From CANNBR01 sp964592275 (GTDB lineage: Bacteria; Babelota; Babeliae; Babelales; CAIQNR01): a stretch of DNA of 14,858 nucleotides. Numbering within the stretch: the stretch's first letter is position 1; each line of letters starts with the position of its first letter. The notes below the pieces were generated by a model that saw nothing but the letters and a program-made list of their open reading frames with translations, was not told the DNA's origin and ran no database searches. This document shows, piece after piece, positions 7,088 to 13,697 of this stretch. The DNA is taken from positions 1 to 14,858 of the forward strand of contig CAZQDJ010000026.1 in NCBI GenBank assembly GCA_964592275.1, given 5' to 3'. The position numbers and the translations under genes were made by a program.

Positions 7088-7360
7088 ATGTTATTTGGAA
7101 TTTTAGCAACCGTATTCGTAATTCTAAGCTTTATGCTTATCCTTTTGATTATGCTCCAAAAAGGTAAAGGCAGCCTTGGTCTTGGTACCATGGGTGGCGG
7201 AAATCAAATGCTTTTCGGTGGATCTGGCGGGCAAGATTTTTTTCAAAAAGCTACTTGGGTCTTATTAACATTCATAATGGCGGGCTCTTTAGGTCTTTCT
7301 TTGATGAAGAGCCGTTCTGCTGGACGTTATACTCCTCGCACCGCTCAAGCTCACCGCTAA
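7088..7360 (+). CDS. secG: Preprotein translocase subunit SecG
   Basis: Accessory subunit of the inner-membrane SecYEG channel. The 90-residue protein has the SecG plan: a first membrane helix (about residues 2-22), a glycine-rich loop with LQKGKGSLGLG and MLFGGSGGQDFF, and a second helix (about 56-74). The C-terminal tail is short and basic. The segment FQKATWVLLTFI matches the family's conserved start of helix 2. An AAGG site precedes the ATG. It follows tpiA by 42 bases and precedes mlaE by 30, in one probable operon. Its presence fits the many Sec signal peptides encoded nearby. Confidence 0.93.
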   Translation: MLFGILATVFVILSFMLILLIMLQKGKGSLGLGTMGGGNQMLFGGSGGQDFFQKATWVLLTFIMAGSLGLSLMKSRSAGRYTPRTAQAHR

Positions 7361-7390
7361 AAATAAGTACTTAAAAAAGGAAGGGTGTTG

Positions 7391-8164
7391 ATGCTTTTAC
7401 AACTCGTACAAGGCATAGGGGGGTATACAATCACTCTATTCAATACGTTTGGTGAAGTTTCGATATTTCTGGTTCAAGTTTTTTTTACCTTTGTTTCCAC
7501 TAAATTAAAACTTCGTAAATTGTTTGAGCAAATGCAGGCAATCGGAGTTGACTCGTTGAGTATTGTTCTTCTGACTGGTATATCAACAGGTGGAGTACTC
7601 GCTCTGCAAACTTACAGTGGGTTTAAGCGTTTTGGCGGGGAAGAATTTCTTGGTCCTGTTGTTGCCTTGAGTATGATTAGAGAATTAGGGCCGGTACTTA
7701 CGGGTCTTATGGTTGCAGGACGAGTTGGTTCTTCAATTGCAGCAGAACTTGGTACTATGCAAATTACCGAACAAATCGATGCTCTTAAAACATTATGCAT
7801 CAATGTCTTTCAGTTTCTTATGGTTCCACGCATTCTTGGCGCAACAATTATTCTCCCTTTTTTAACGCTGTTTTCTATGATATGTGGAATTGCCGGTGGT
7901 TATTGTGTCTACGTTTACGTATTACATTTAAATGGCGAACAATATATTTCTGGTATTAGAACATTTGTTGAATTTTCTGATATTACAGGCGGACTTATCA
8001 AAGCAGCAGCTTTTGGCCTTATTCTTTCGTGGATTGGGTGCTACAAAGGATTTAATACTCGTGGTGGCGCAAAGGGAGTAGGAAGCGCAACAACAGAAAG
8101 CGTAGTTACGAGTTCAATTATGATTCTGATAGCAAATTACTTTTTGACTGCACTGCTTTTTTAA
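7391..8164 (+). CDS. mlaE: MlaE-family lipid-transport ABC permease
   Basis: Inner-membrane permease of the Mla pathway, which moves phospholipids between inner and outer membranes. The ATG at 7391 gives 257 residues and lies 6 bases after an AGGAAGG site; GTG 7385 and TTG 7388 in the same frame are too close to that site. Family features are clear: SIVLLTGISTGGVLALQ, the block LGPVLTGLMVAGRVGSSIAAELGTM (written here as one motif span, residues 99-123), the EQIDAL coupling helix, and VPRILGATIILPFLT. About five hydrophobic segments are visible. mlaF follows after 16 bases, giving the normal permease-ATPase pair. No MCE-domain (MlaD) gene follows. Confidence 0.95.
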   Translation: MLLQLVQGIGGYTITLFNTFGEVSIFLVQVFFTFVSTKLKLRKLFEQMQAIGVDSLSIVLLTGISTGGVLALQTYSGFKRFGGEEFLGPVVALSMIRELGPVLTGLMVAGRVGSSIAAELGTMQITEQIDALKTLCINVFQFLMVPRILGATIILPFLTLFSMICGIAGGYCVYVYVLHLNGEQYISGIRTFVEFSDITGGLIKAAAFGLILSWIGCYKGFNTRGGAKGVGSATTESVVTSSIMILIANYFLTALLF

Positions 8165-8180
8165 AAATGGAGAAAATCTG

Positions 8181-8948
8181 ATGATAGAACTGATAGATGT
8201 CAAAAAACGATTTTCAGATGATGGTCCTTGGGTAACTGATGGGGTAAACCTCACTATTCCAAGCGGACAGATGACCTGCATCATTGGAAAATCAGGTGAA
8301 GGTAAATCGGTTCTTTTAAAACAAATTATTGGCCTTATCAAGCCAACTTCAGGTTCTATTAAAATTGATAGTGTTGATATCACTACACTTACCAGCAAAG
8401 AAGAAGAACAAGTTTTTCGTAAAGTTGGCTATGTTTTTCAATTTGCCGCATTGCTTGATTCACTCAATGTCTTTGAAAATATTGGGCTTCCGTTGTTAGA
8501 AAAAGGTATCCCAGAAGATGAGGTACTCCCCATTGTTAAAGAAAAATTAGAACTCGTTGATCTTTCTCCTGCTGATACGTTATATAAATCTCCTTCTGAA
8601 CTTTCTGGTGGTATGAAAAAACGTGTTGGTCTTGCTCGCACTCTTGTTACCAATCCAAAAATTGTATTGTACGATGAGCCTACAACCGGCCTTGATCCTA
8701 TTACCACGCACATCATTCATGAGCTGATTGCAAGCATGCAAAAAAAGCTCAACCTGACATCAGTTGTTATTTCTCACGATCTTGAAATTTTTAAATATGC
8801 AGACAATATTGCACTTCTCTGTGATAGGAAAATACAATATTTTGGTCCTGCTAAAACTATTTGGGAATGTGACAATCCCTATGTTTATCAGTTCATACGT
8901 GGTCTTACTAATGGTCCAATTAAAACTGAAATGGGCCCGCAAGTATAA
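8181..8948 (+). CDS. mlaF: MlaF-family lipid-transport ABC ATPase
   Basis: ATPase that powers the MlaE permease. At 255 residues it is of standard length. Motifs: Walker A GKSGEGKS (36-43), Q-loop Q87 within FQFAALLDSLNVFENI, signature LSGGMKKR (141-148), Walker B IVLYDE with E166, then PTTGLDP and switch His H199. The FAALLDSL stretch and GGMKKRVGLAR are typical of MlaF rather than importers. A GGAG ribosome site precedes the ATG. It is the last gene of the operon and ends at a strong terminator. The MlaD, MlaB and MlaC partners are not in this window. Confidence 0.95.
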   Translation: MIELIDVKKRFSDDGPWVTDGVNLTIPSGQMTCIIGKSGEGKSVLLKQIIGLIKPTSGSIKIDSVDITTLTSKEEEQVFRKVGYVFQFAALLDSLNVFENIGLPLLEKGIPEDEVLPIVKEKLELVDLSPADTLYKSPSELSGGMKKRVGLARTLVTNPKIVLYDEPTTGLDPITTHIIHELIASMQKKLNLTSVVISHDLEIFKYADNIALLCDRKIQYFGPAKTIWECDNPYVYQFIRGLTNGPIKTEMGPQV

Positions 8949-8952
8949 ATAC

Positions 8953-8991
8953 AAAACCCCCAATAGCCAAGCTACCGAGGGTTTAATTTTT
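8953..8991 (+). terminator. Terminator after mlaF, probably bidirectional
   Basis: A two-part hairpin: AAACCC (8954-8959) pairs with GGGTTT (8979-8984), and inside it TAGC (8964-8967) pairs with GCTA (8971-8974) around CAA. T-rich sequence to 8991 follows on the plus strand. A weaker T-rich stretch on the other strand lets it serve the convergent gene ending at 9012, which has no other terminator. Confidence 0.82.
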
Positions 8992-9011
8992 CAACAACCG
9001 TAGGCTGTTAT

Positions 9012-9623
9012 TTATTGCTTAGCGAGCTCTCTCATTCCAAAACCAGCATCATCTCTTTCTTCTTGATGTTTTTCCCATGCTGTCGCTTCTGGCGCTTGCT
9101 TACAATTTGCTTTACATAACTGCTCTAAATATGCTCCACGATCTTCAAGTGCATTATTGAGCATAGTCACGCAAAGAACTGTACTAGCTGCAATAGCAAT
9201 TAAACTTGCTTCATCCTCATTGCCTGGTAGAGATAAATCACATACTATTCTTTCCACAATATTAAGAGGAGTTCCGATAAAAGCCGTTATTAATATTTCT
9301 TTGCGTTTTCCTGCTCGACCAAATAATTCATTCCAATTAATCTTTTGTTCGCGCCATAATGCTGGGACCATCGCTGCACTTAATCCAAACGTTACCCCCA
9401 AAACTTTTTCGGCCCCTAACTGTTTCACCGCAGTAAGTGCTGCCACAGTGCTTACTGCACCAACACCAACTCTTTGTCTAACGCGACCCCAATTTATAGA
9501 ACCTGACTCCAGTTCTGGTGCAGAAGTAGTTCTCGCATTTACAAGTTCTTCACTTGGCTCTGCTGCAGAAATAATTCCTGTAAACAAGCTAAATGTTAAT
9601 AATACAATTGATATTTTTTTCAT
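9012..9623 (-). CDS. Exported hydrophobic protein of unknown function (cluster member A)
   Basis: A 203-residue protein with a Sec signal peptide (MKK, hydrophobic core, cleavage near residues 20-21 before EPSEE). After SAPELES (34-40) comes a two-helix hydrophobic region (about 53-89, turn near LGAEKVLG), then hydrophobic segments at about 111-128 and 139-157 and a charged tail. There are four Cys (128, 150, 170, 174). No known family is recognised. The helix pair and PELES resemble the next gene at 9842-10405, suggesting diverged relatives. The start is supported by an AGGGGC site. It is probably an inner-membrane or envelope protein; how it sits in the membrane cannot be told. Confidence 0.8.
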   Translation of the reverse strand: MKKISIVLLTFSLFTGIISAAEPSEELVNARTTSAPELESGSINWGRVRQRVGVGAVSTVAALTAVKQLGAEKVLGVTFGLSAAMVPALWREQKINWNELFGRAGKRKEILITAFIGTPLNIVERIVCDLSLPGNEDEASLIAIAASTVLCVTMLNNALEDRGAYLEQLCKANCKQAPEATAWEKHQEERDDAGFGMRELAKQ

Positions 9624-9664
9624 AAAAAGCCCCTATAATTAATGATTTTTAAAAATACAAAGCA

Positions 9665-9692
9665 AGTATAATGTTTTTCTGCGGTAAGTCAT
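9665..9692 (-). promoter_or_regulatory. Possible promoter of cluster member A
   Basis: On the minus strand, -10 TATACT (9665-9670) and -35-like ATGACT (9687-9692) are separated by 16 bases, 42 bases upstream of the ATG. A palindrome at 9698-9716 abuts the -35. The region is AT-rich, so chance matches are easy. Confidence 0.4.
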
Positions 9693-9697
9693 TTTTC

Positions 9698-9716
9698 GAG
9701 TACATAAATTGTACTC
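9698..9716. promoter_or_regulatory. Perfect 7-5-7 palindrome, candidate operator
   Basis: GAGTACA (9698-9704) and its reverse complement TGTACTC (9710-9716) flank a 5-base AT spacer. The site lies directly upstream of the possible -35 of the gene at 9012-9623. Such geometry is typical for a dimeric helix-turn-helix regulator; no regulator is encoded nearby. Confidence 0.45.
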
Positions 9717-9841
9717 AGCAAAGATAATTTTATTTGCATACTCATTCAGACAAACATTACTGTTATTGTTTTTTTACAGAATAACAATTAAATTGTAACA
9801 ATTTTTAACGCAGACATCTCTTTTTTGTCGAATGCTTACGA

Positions 9842-10405
9842 TTACTTTCTGTTTCTAAACAACAAAGAATTCGCCAATGGCAATTGCGCACCAAAAATAA
9901 ATCCACTCGCTAAATAACGCGCTTCAGGGGAAAAAATTTCTATATGATACTCAGTAAAAACAGCTTGCTCAAGCTGTTTGGCTCCTACGTAAGCAGCACT
10001 TGTTGCAAGAGAAAAAACAAGAGCACCGTTAGTGCCATAATAATCATGCATAAGTGCAGCTAAAGAACCTCCTAAAAGCATTCCTGCTGCAGCATGTTTA
10101 TATTTTTTTACCGTTACCCCGTTTTGTTGATTGCGCTCTTTATTTTTAGGGCTATCAACAACTAAATGATTGATAGGAGCGGCTATTGTTAAAGATTCTA
10201 ATTCTGGAGATTTACTCTGTTGTTCGTTATGATCTTCATTTTGTAATGCATCAATGAGATCAGCATTTACTTCGTTATGATTATCAATAATCACAAAACC
10301 TTCATTGGCTGGTGATTGTAAATCAGAAACTACTACTCTATCTGAGGCACATAAAGTTTTTACAAATATGCACAGTACAAACATATTGACTGTTGTTTTT
10401 TTCAT
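9842..10405 (-). CDS. Exported protein of unknown function (cluster member B)
   Basis: The ATG at 10403-10405 (187 residues) begins a Sec signal peptide (MKKTTVN, hydrophobic core, cleavage near A20-S21) and has an AAGGAA site; an ATG at 10456 would add 17 basic residues in front of the signal. The mature protein has an acidic, Asn/Gln-rich stretch (about 40-64), then KSPELES (65-71), a basic linker (87-104) and hydrophobic segments at about 105-118, 127-141 and 163-178. The turn HDYYGTNGAL and the segment LASGFIFGAQL closely parallel LAGTNAQL and TASGWFFAGML in the neighbour at 10510-10899, so the two are likely related. Function is unknown. Confidence 0.78.
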   Translation of the reverse strand: MKKTTVNMFVLCIFVKTLCASDRVVVSDLQSPANEGFVIIDNHNEVNADLIDALQNEDHNEQQSKSPELESLTIAAPINHLVVDSPKNKERNQQNGVTVKKYKHAAAGMLLGGSLAALMHDYYGTNGALVFSLATSAAYVGAKQLEQAVFTEYHIEIFSPEARYLASGFIFGAQLPLANSLLFRNRK

Positions 10406-10456
10406 CCAGTTCCTTTTCTTTATCTTAATGCTGCAATACCTCAAAGAATTGGGCAT

Positions 10457-10482
10457 AAAAAAGACCCCCGATTTCCCGGGAG
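10457..10482 (-). terminator. Rho-independent terminator of cluster member C
   Basis: On the minus strand a 6-bp GC-rich stem (10477-10482 with 10465-10470, one G-T pair) and a 6-base loop are followed by TCTTTTTT. It lies 28 bases past the stop of the gene at 10510-10899 and upstream of member B, so the two are likely separate units. Confidence 0.82.
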
Positions 10483-10509
10483 CCCATTGTTTTTTATTGT
10501 TTCAAATTG

Positions 10510-10899
10510 TTAGTCGCGTACTCGTAGTAAACTTCTGGTATATCCATAAGGTAGGTGACTTGCTGCTTTTTGAGTAAGCATTCCTGCAAAAAACCATCCT
10601 GAAGCTGTTTTTACTGTTTCAAGGGTTTCATTTTTTTTAAATGAATCATTGTTAACAAGAAGAGGTGAAAGTGCTGCACCAGCAAGAATAAGTTGAGCAT
10701 TTGTTCCAGCAAGAACATTTGCCGCCACATACCCTGCAATTCCTGGTACTATGGTTCGCGCTACTGTTTTACCAGCGACTAGTAATGTTGATAAGGATTG
10801 TTCTTTTTTGCTTGAATCCTTTGATGCATCTGGTACTGCTACTATTGCAGATTCTGTAAATAGACATGATACAAGCAATATAAGTGATAATTTTTTCAT
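10510..10899 (-). CDS. Small exported hydrophobic protein of unknown function (cluster member C)
   Basis: A 129-residue protein with a Sec signal peptide (MKKLSLILL, hydrophobic to about residue 20, cleavage near A21). LVSC at 9-12 fits a lipobox, but the hydrophobic core before it would be unusually short and hydrophobic residues continue after it, so an ordinary signal is preferred. Then follow a Ser/Lys-rich stretch (25-35), two hydrophobic helices with the turn AGTNAQ (about 48-62 and 67-82), a polar break, and TASGWFFAGML (98-108). The same order occurs in member B, suggesting a family. The ATG follows a perfect AAGGAG site. A strong terminator follows. Function is unknown. Confidence 0.8.
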   Translation of the reverse strand: MKKLSLILLVSCLFTESAIVAVPDASKDSSKKEQSLSTLLVAGKTVARTIVPGIAGYVAANVLAGTNAQLILAGAALSPLLVNNDSFKKNETLETVKTASGWFFAGMLTQKAASHLPYGYTRSLLRVRD

Positions 10900-10981
10900 A
10901 ATAACTCCTTAGTAATTACACAATTTACGCATCAGGACCGGAAGCATATAACGTTATGTAATAAAAATCCACCGCAAGTTA

Positions 10982-11016
10982 TAAAAAAAAATTACCCCCA
11001 AATATTTTGGGGGTAA
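10982..11016 (-). terminator. Strong rho-independent terminator of the 98-residue secreted protein gene
   Basis: A perfect 11-bp stem containing five G-C pairs (11006-11016 with 10992-11002) and a 3-base loop are followed on the minus strand by a T-run at 10983-10991. It starts 24 bases after the stop at 11041. Confidence 0.92.
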
Positions 11017-11040
11017 CAGAGCTAGTTTGTAATGATTAAC

Positions 11041-11337
11041 TTAGAGGCTTACGTCTTCACTTGCAGCAGGAGCGGATGAATCACCAATAACAGTATCATC
11101 GTCATCATCTGCAGAGCTATCAGCAACCGAAAGTTGTGCAACCGCTTCAGCAATTTCTACTGTTTCTGGAGCTGGAGCTAATTCTGCTGCTGCCTCTTCA
11201 GGTGTCACGGGTGTTGCTACTTCTGGAGCTAATTCTGCAGCTGCTGCTGCAGGTGAAATAGGTTCTTCAACGTTATCGCTTGCAACAATTTGACTAACTG
11301 AACCAATAACTAACAAAAGTAAAAGATTTTTTTTCAT
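11041..11337 (-). CDS. Small secreted acidic Ala/Pro/Glu-rich protein, unknown function
   Basis: A 98-residue protein with a Sec signal peptide (MKK, five Leu in a row, cleavage near residues 19-20 before DNVEE). The mature part is low-complexity: AAAELAP appears twice (32-38 and 49-55, 17 residues apart), followed by a run of five Asp (77-81) and a Ser-rich end. It has no Cys and no hydrophobic segment, so it should be soluble and largely disordered outside the inner membrane. AAGGAA precedes the ATG. It resembles the protein at 2616-2879 only in design (short, acidic, exported). It is the first of four consecutive exported-protein genes. Confidence 0.82.
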   Translation of the reverse strand: MKKNLLLLLVIGSVSQIVASDNVEEPISPAAAAAELAPEVATPVTPEEAAAELAPAPETVEIAEAVAQLSVADSSADDDDDTVIGDSSAPAASEDVSL

Positions 11338-11557
11338 CGTATTTCCTTATTTAAAACTATATTCCTTTTCCCCATAACCACATTTGCCTTTGTTTTTCTT
11401 TCTGGCCCCCTTTTTATGAGTGCATTATTTTTTGACAATCCTAGGAATATCACGAACATCTATAAAAATTCATCACTTTTAAAAAATAAAAAATATAGTT
11501 CTGCCTATAATAAGCTTATAAAAATGTTTTATTATTGCTCAAAAAACTTAGTAAAAT
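11338..11557. other. AT-rich stretch with no convincing gene
   Basis: Between the 98-residue protein gene and the remnants to its right the DNA is very AT-rich. It holds a TAAGCTTA palindrome (11511-11518) and a -10-like TATAGT on the minus strand near the start of the small gene. A plus-strand 63-codon frame from 11416 lacks a ribosome site and looks random. The stretch is best read as decayed sequence plus the promoter of the gene at 11041-11337. Confidence 0.5.
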
Positions 11558-11634
11558 CTAAAACTTCCATCCAATTGCTGAACCAACACTCCATCCTGAG
11601 ACGTTAATAGAAAAATCTATTAATCCAATGGATC
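11558..11634 (-). pseudogene. Possible remnant of an outer-membrane beta-barrel C-terminus
   Basis: In a frame different from the ATPase remnant, the minus strand reads LIDFSINVSGWSVGSAIGWKF followed by a stop at 11558-11560. The alternating hydrophobic pattern, aromatic residues and terminal Phe match the last strand signal of outer-membrane beta-barrels. There is no start or body, so it would be a leftover tail about 20 residues long. It is short enough for chance to remain possible. Confidence 0.35.
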
Positions 11635-11888
11635 TTGAAATAAATGATGCACATACAAAGAAGGATTATCTAAAAATTGCTTGGTAATTCGATAGTGCTC
11701 AGTTTCTGTATATAAAATTTTGGATAAATTTTCAGAGTCACATGAGTAGATGGTGGCACCTGGATAGGCCAAGAGAATCGGTGAATGAGTTGCAATAATA
11801 AATTGCGTATCTTTGTTTTTGCAAAGCTGATGCATGATCACTAATAATGAAAGTTGCCGCTGCGGAGAAAGTGCTGTTTCAGGTTTGG
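11620..11888 (-). pseudogene. C-terminal remnant of an AAA-type ATPase
   Basis: About 88 codons match the end of stand-alone predicted ATPases of the ABC/OLD-like AAA group (COG3910-like): PETALSPQRQLSLL, the part following Walker B, then QFIIATHSPILLAYPGA with the switch His, and the final YRITKQFLDNPSLYVHHLF. Similarity stops at the Walker B motif: where the family has DEPE the frame reads AKPE. Walker A and the rest of the domain are absent. The only in-frame ATG that would include the whole segment (11970) lies inside tRNA-Glu, so it is a truncated gene and not a functional ATPase. It directly follows the tRNA 3' end, a usual place for integration and deletion scars. Confidence 0.75.
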
Positions 11889-11942
11889 CTAAATCATGAG
11901 AATGATTTACTGACCTGCCATCCTTTCCTTTTAGGAAGAGAA

Positions 11943-12018
11943 TGGCGTCCCCAATGAGATTCGAACTCATGTTTTCGCCGTGAAAGGGCGGTGTCCTGGG
12001 CCTCTAGACGATGGGGAC
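11943..12018 (-). tRNA. tRNA-Glu (anticodon UUC)
   Basis: The minus strand folds as a full cloverleaf: acceptor GTCCCCA with TGGGGAC, a D arm with GTCTAGAGGCCCAGGAC, the anticodon loop CTTTCAC giving UUC, a T arm with TTCGAAT, and an encoded CCA. It is very close to E. coli tRNA-Glu. The first anticodon-stem pair (27-43) is a C-A mismatch. It follows tRNA-Lys after 3 bases and is surely cotranscribed. Confidence 0.97.
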
Positions 12019-12021
12019 CCT

Positions 12022-12097
12022 TGGTGAGCCGCGCTGGATTCGAACCAGCGACCCACAGCTTAAAAGGCTGTTGCTCTACCGACTGAGCTAGCGGCTC
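12022..12097 (-). tRNA. tRNA-Lys (anticodon UUU)
   Basis: The minus strand gives a perfect cloverleaf: acceptor GAGCCGC with GCGGCTC, D arm GCTCAGTCGGTAGAGC, anticodon stem ACAGC with GCTGT around the loop CTTTTAA (UUU), T stem GCTGG with CCAGC, and an encoded CCA. It is the first of a Lys-Glu tRNA pair downstream of mgtE. Confidence 0.98.
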
Positions 12098-12135
12098 TTC
12101 TTGAACTTTTGAAAGTTACAAAAGAGTTCTCTTAA

Positions 12136-12162
12136 GGTATAAATCTCTTATCGATTTGTCAA
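12136..12162 (-). promoter_or_regulatory. Possible promoter of the tRNA-Lys/tRNA-Glu pair
   Basis: On the minus strand a perfect -35 TTGACA (12157-12162) overlaps the mgtE stop, and a -10-like TATACC (12136-12141) follows after 15 bases, shorter than ideal. Transcription would begin about 30 bases before tRNA-Lys. No terminator lies between mgtE and the tRNAs, so read-through from mgtE is also possible. Confidence 0.5.
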
Positions 12163-13544
12163 GAAAAGTTCGTAAAATAGCTGAAAACAGCTTGTGCTAT
12201 CGTACAATAGATCAGCAGACCTAGGACATCCATCACTGTTGCAAGCACCGGGCCCGCCCAATAGGCTGGATCGATCGATAGTTTACGAAGCAATACTGGT
12301 ACCGTACTTCCAATTACAATGGATACCACAACAAGGCATAATACAGATATACTAACCGCAATACTTCCCATTACGCTTCCACTGGTCATGTAGACTCGTG
12401 CAAAAGCAGTAGCGCTAAGAACAAGAGCAATTGCACAGGAAAGGGCAAATTCTCTTTTATAAAATCGGCGTAAATTTGATGAATTAATTTCACCGGACGC
12501 CATACCTTGAATCATTACCCCAGAAGTTTGACTACTTGCGTTACCACCGGTACTGATGAGCATGGTCACAAATTGTAAAAGAACTCCACCTGCCGCAGCT
12601 GCAAGAAGATCGGTATTTGTTTTTAAAATGGCACTGGAAAGTGATTGAGCCAACATAAGAACAATCAAGATATAACTACGTTGATACAGTTGTTTAAAAA
12701 ATGATTCTTCGAGATACGTACCTTTAAGAGGAGTCATTGCAGACATACGATAGACGTCTTCTGCGCTTTCTTCTTCAATAACATCAACAAGAGTAGTGCT
12801 TGGAATTACCCCCAAGAAATAATTGTTTTCCCCTACAACGGGCACAATATTTAAATTATAATGCATCATGCGCTGAGCAATTGATTGCTGATCTTCTTGT
12901 GCAAGTGCTACAAATTCATTACTACGCATAAAAGAACTGAGAATTGCTTCTGATTTTTGCAACACAAGATCTTCTAAGTAAATAAATCCTACAAGCAACT
13001 TATCTTTATTGATAACAAAAATTTTGCGATGAAGTTCTTTATGTACTTGAAGGCGTTGAATAAGTTGGATGCTTTTATAAACAGTGAACCAGTCATTAAG
13101 TGGAAGTACATCGGTATCCATGATACCGCCTGCAGATTGAGGATCAAACTTCATCAACGAAAGAACTTTTTCTCGATCGCTTTTATGAAGAAGACTAAGA
13201 TATTTTTTTAAATCTTCGTCTGATAAATTTTCAAAAAGATCGGTAATTTCATCAGTTGTTAAGCAGGCAAGGACACCACTTCGTTGTAAATCACTTAAAA
13301 AAGAAAGCGCAAGTGATTGCATGCTTTCTGAAAACTCGCGAAAAACAGTACAGTTCATTTCTTGTGGAAGTTCTACAAATAATTTTTTAAAATGATCCTC
13401 AGGAAGATCAGAAAAAAAGATGGCAATATCGGCAGGATGGAGCTTAAGTAACTCTTCCCATAACGATTTTCCCAGGGCAGATCGCTGAGAAATCACATCT
13501 TTGATGTGAACTTTAATTTCACCAAATAATTTTTCTGGTACCAC
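12159..13544 (-). CDS. mgtE: Magnesium transporter MgtE
   Basis: Inner-membrane Mg2+ channel gated by cytoplasmic Mg2+. The 461 residues show the full MgtE order: N-terminal helical domain (to about 135), two CBS domains (about 140-260), a connecting helix, and a five-helix membrane domain (about 285-455). The pore region STGGNASSQTSG (331-342) and IDPAYWAGPVLATVMDVLG, including the pore Asp D439 (equivalent to D432 of the Thermus protein), are conserved. The start is GTG at 13542-13544, supported by a strong GAGGAG site 7 bases upstream; no ATG fits as well. It runs divergently from the rluD-like gene, and its stop overlaps the possible tRNA promoter. Confidence 0.97.
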   Translation of the reverse strand: MVPEKLFGEIKVHIKDVISQRSALGKSLWEELLKLHPADIAIFFSDLPEDHFKKLFVELPQEMNCTVFREFSESMQSLALSFLSDLQRSGVLACLTTDEITDLFENLSDEDLKKYLSLLHKSDREKVLSLMKFDPQSAGGIMDTDVLPLNDWFTVYKSIQLIQRLQVHKELHRKIFVINKDKLLVGFIYLEDLVLQKSEAILSSFMRSNEFVALAQEDQQSIAQRMMHYNLNIVPVVGENNYFLGVIPSTTLVDVIEEESAEDVYRMSAMTPLKGTYLEESFFKQLYQRSYILIVLMLAQSLSSAILKTNTDLLAAAAGGVLLQFVTMLISTGGNASSQTSGVMIQGMASGEINSSNLRRFYKREFALSCAIALVLSATAFARVYMTSGSVMGSIAVSISVLCLVVVSIVIGSTVPVLLRKLSIDPAYWAGPVLATVMDVLGLLIYCTIAQAVFSYFTNFS

Positions 13545-13697
13545 GATTTTCTCCTCTGCAATCAGTTTGATTTTTTTACCTTATCGCAATACCTTTTGCT
13601 TGTCCATTTGACTTTGCAAGAACCCTCTTCTACCCTCACTTTATACAGTATTTTTGATTGTTTTTTTCTCACTTGAAAAATAAAAAGGTGCATTTCG

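Noticed and set aside
9157..9642. 161-codon open frame on the plus strand
   Set aside because: It is antisense to the exported-protein gene at 9012-9623, which has a signal peptide and a good ribosome site; the plus-strand product has neither.
9761..9786. Inverted repeat TGTTATT/AATAACA as terminator of cluster member B
   Set aside because: The stem is only 7 bp and AT-rich, the 12-base loop is large and no T-run follows on the minus strand; no other terminator is evident for that gene.
11416..11607. 63-codon plus-strand frame
   Set aside because: There is no ribosome site (the bases before ATG are C and T rich), and the composition is that of AT-rich random sequence; it also runs over the barrel-like remnant on the other strand.
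11889..11970. ATG 11970 as a genuine start of the ATPase fragment
   Set aside because: The codon lies inside tRNA-Glu and the residues from there to Walker B show no family similarity.
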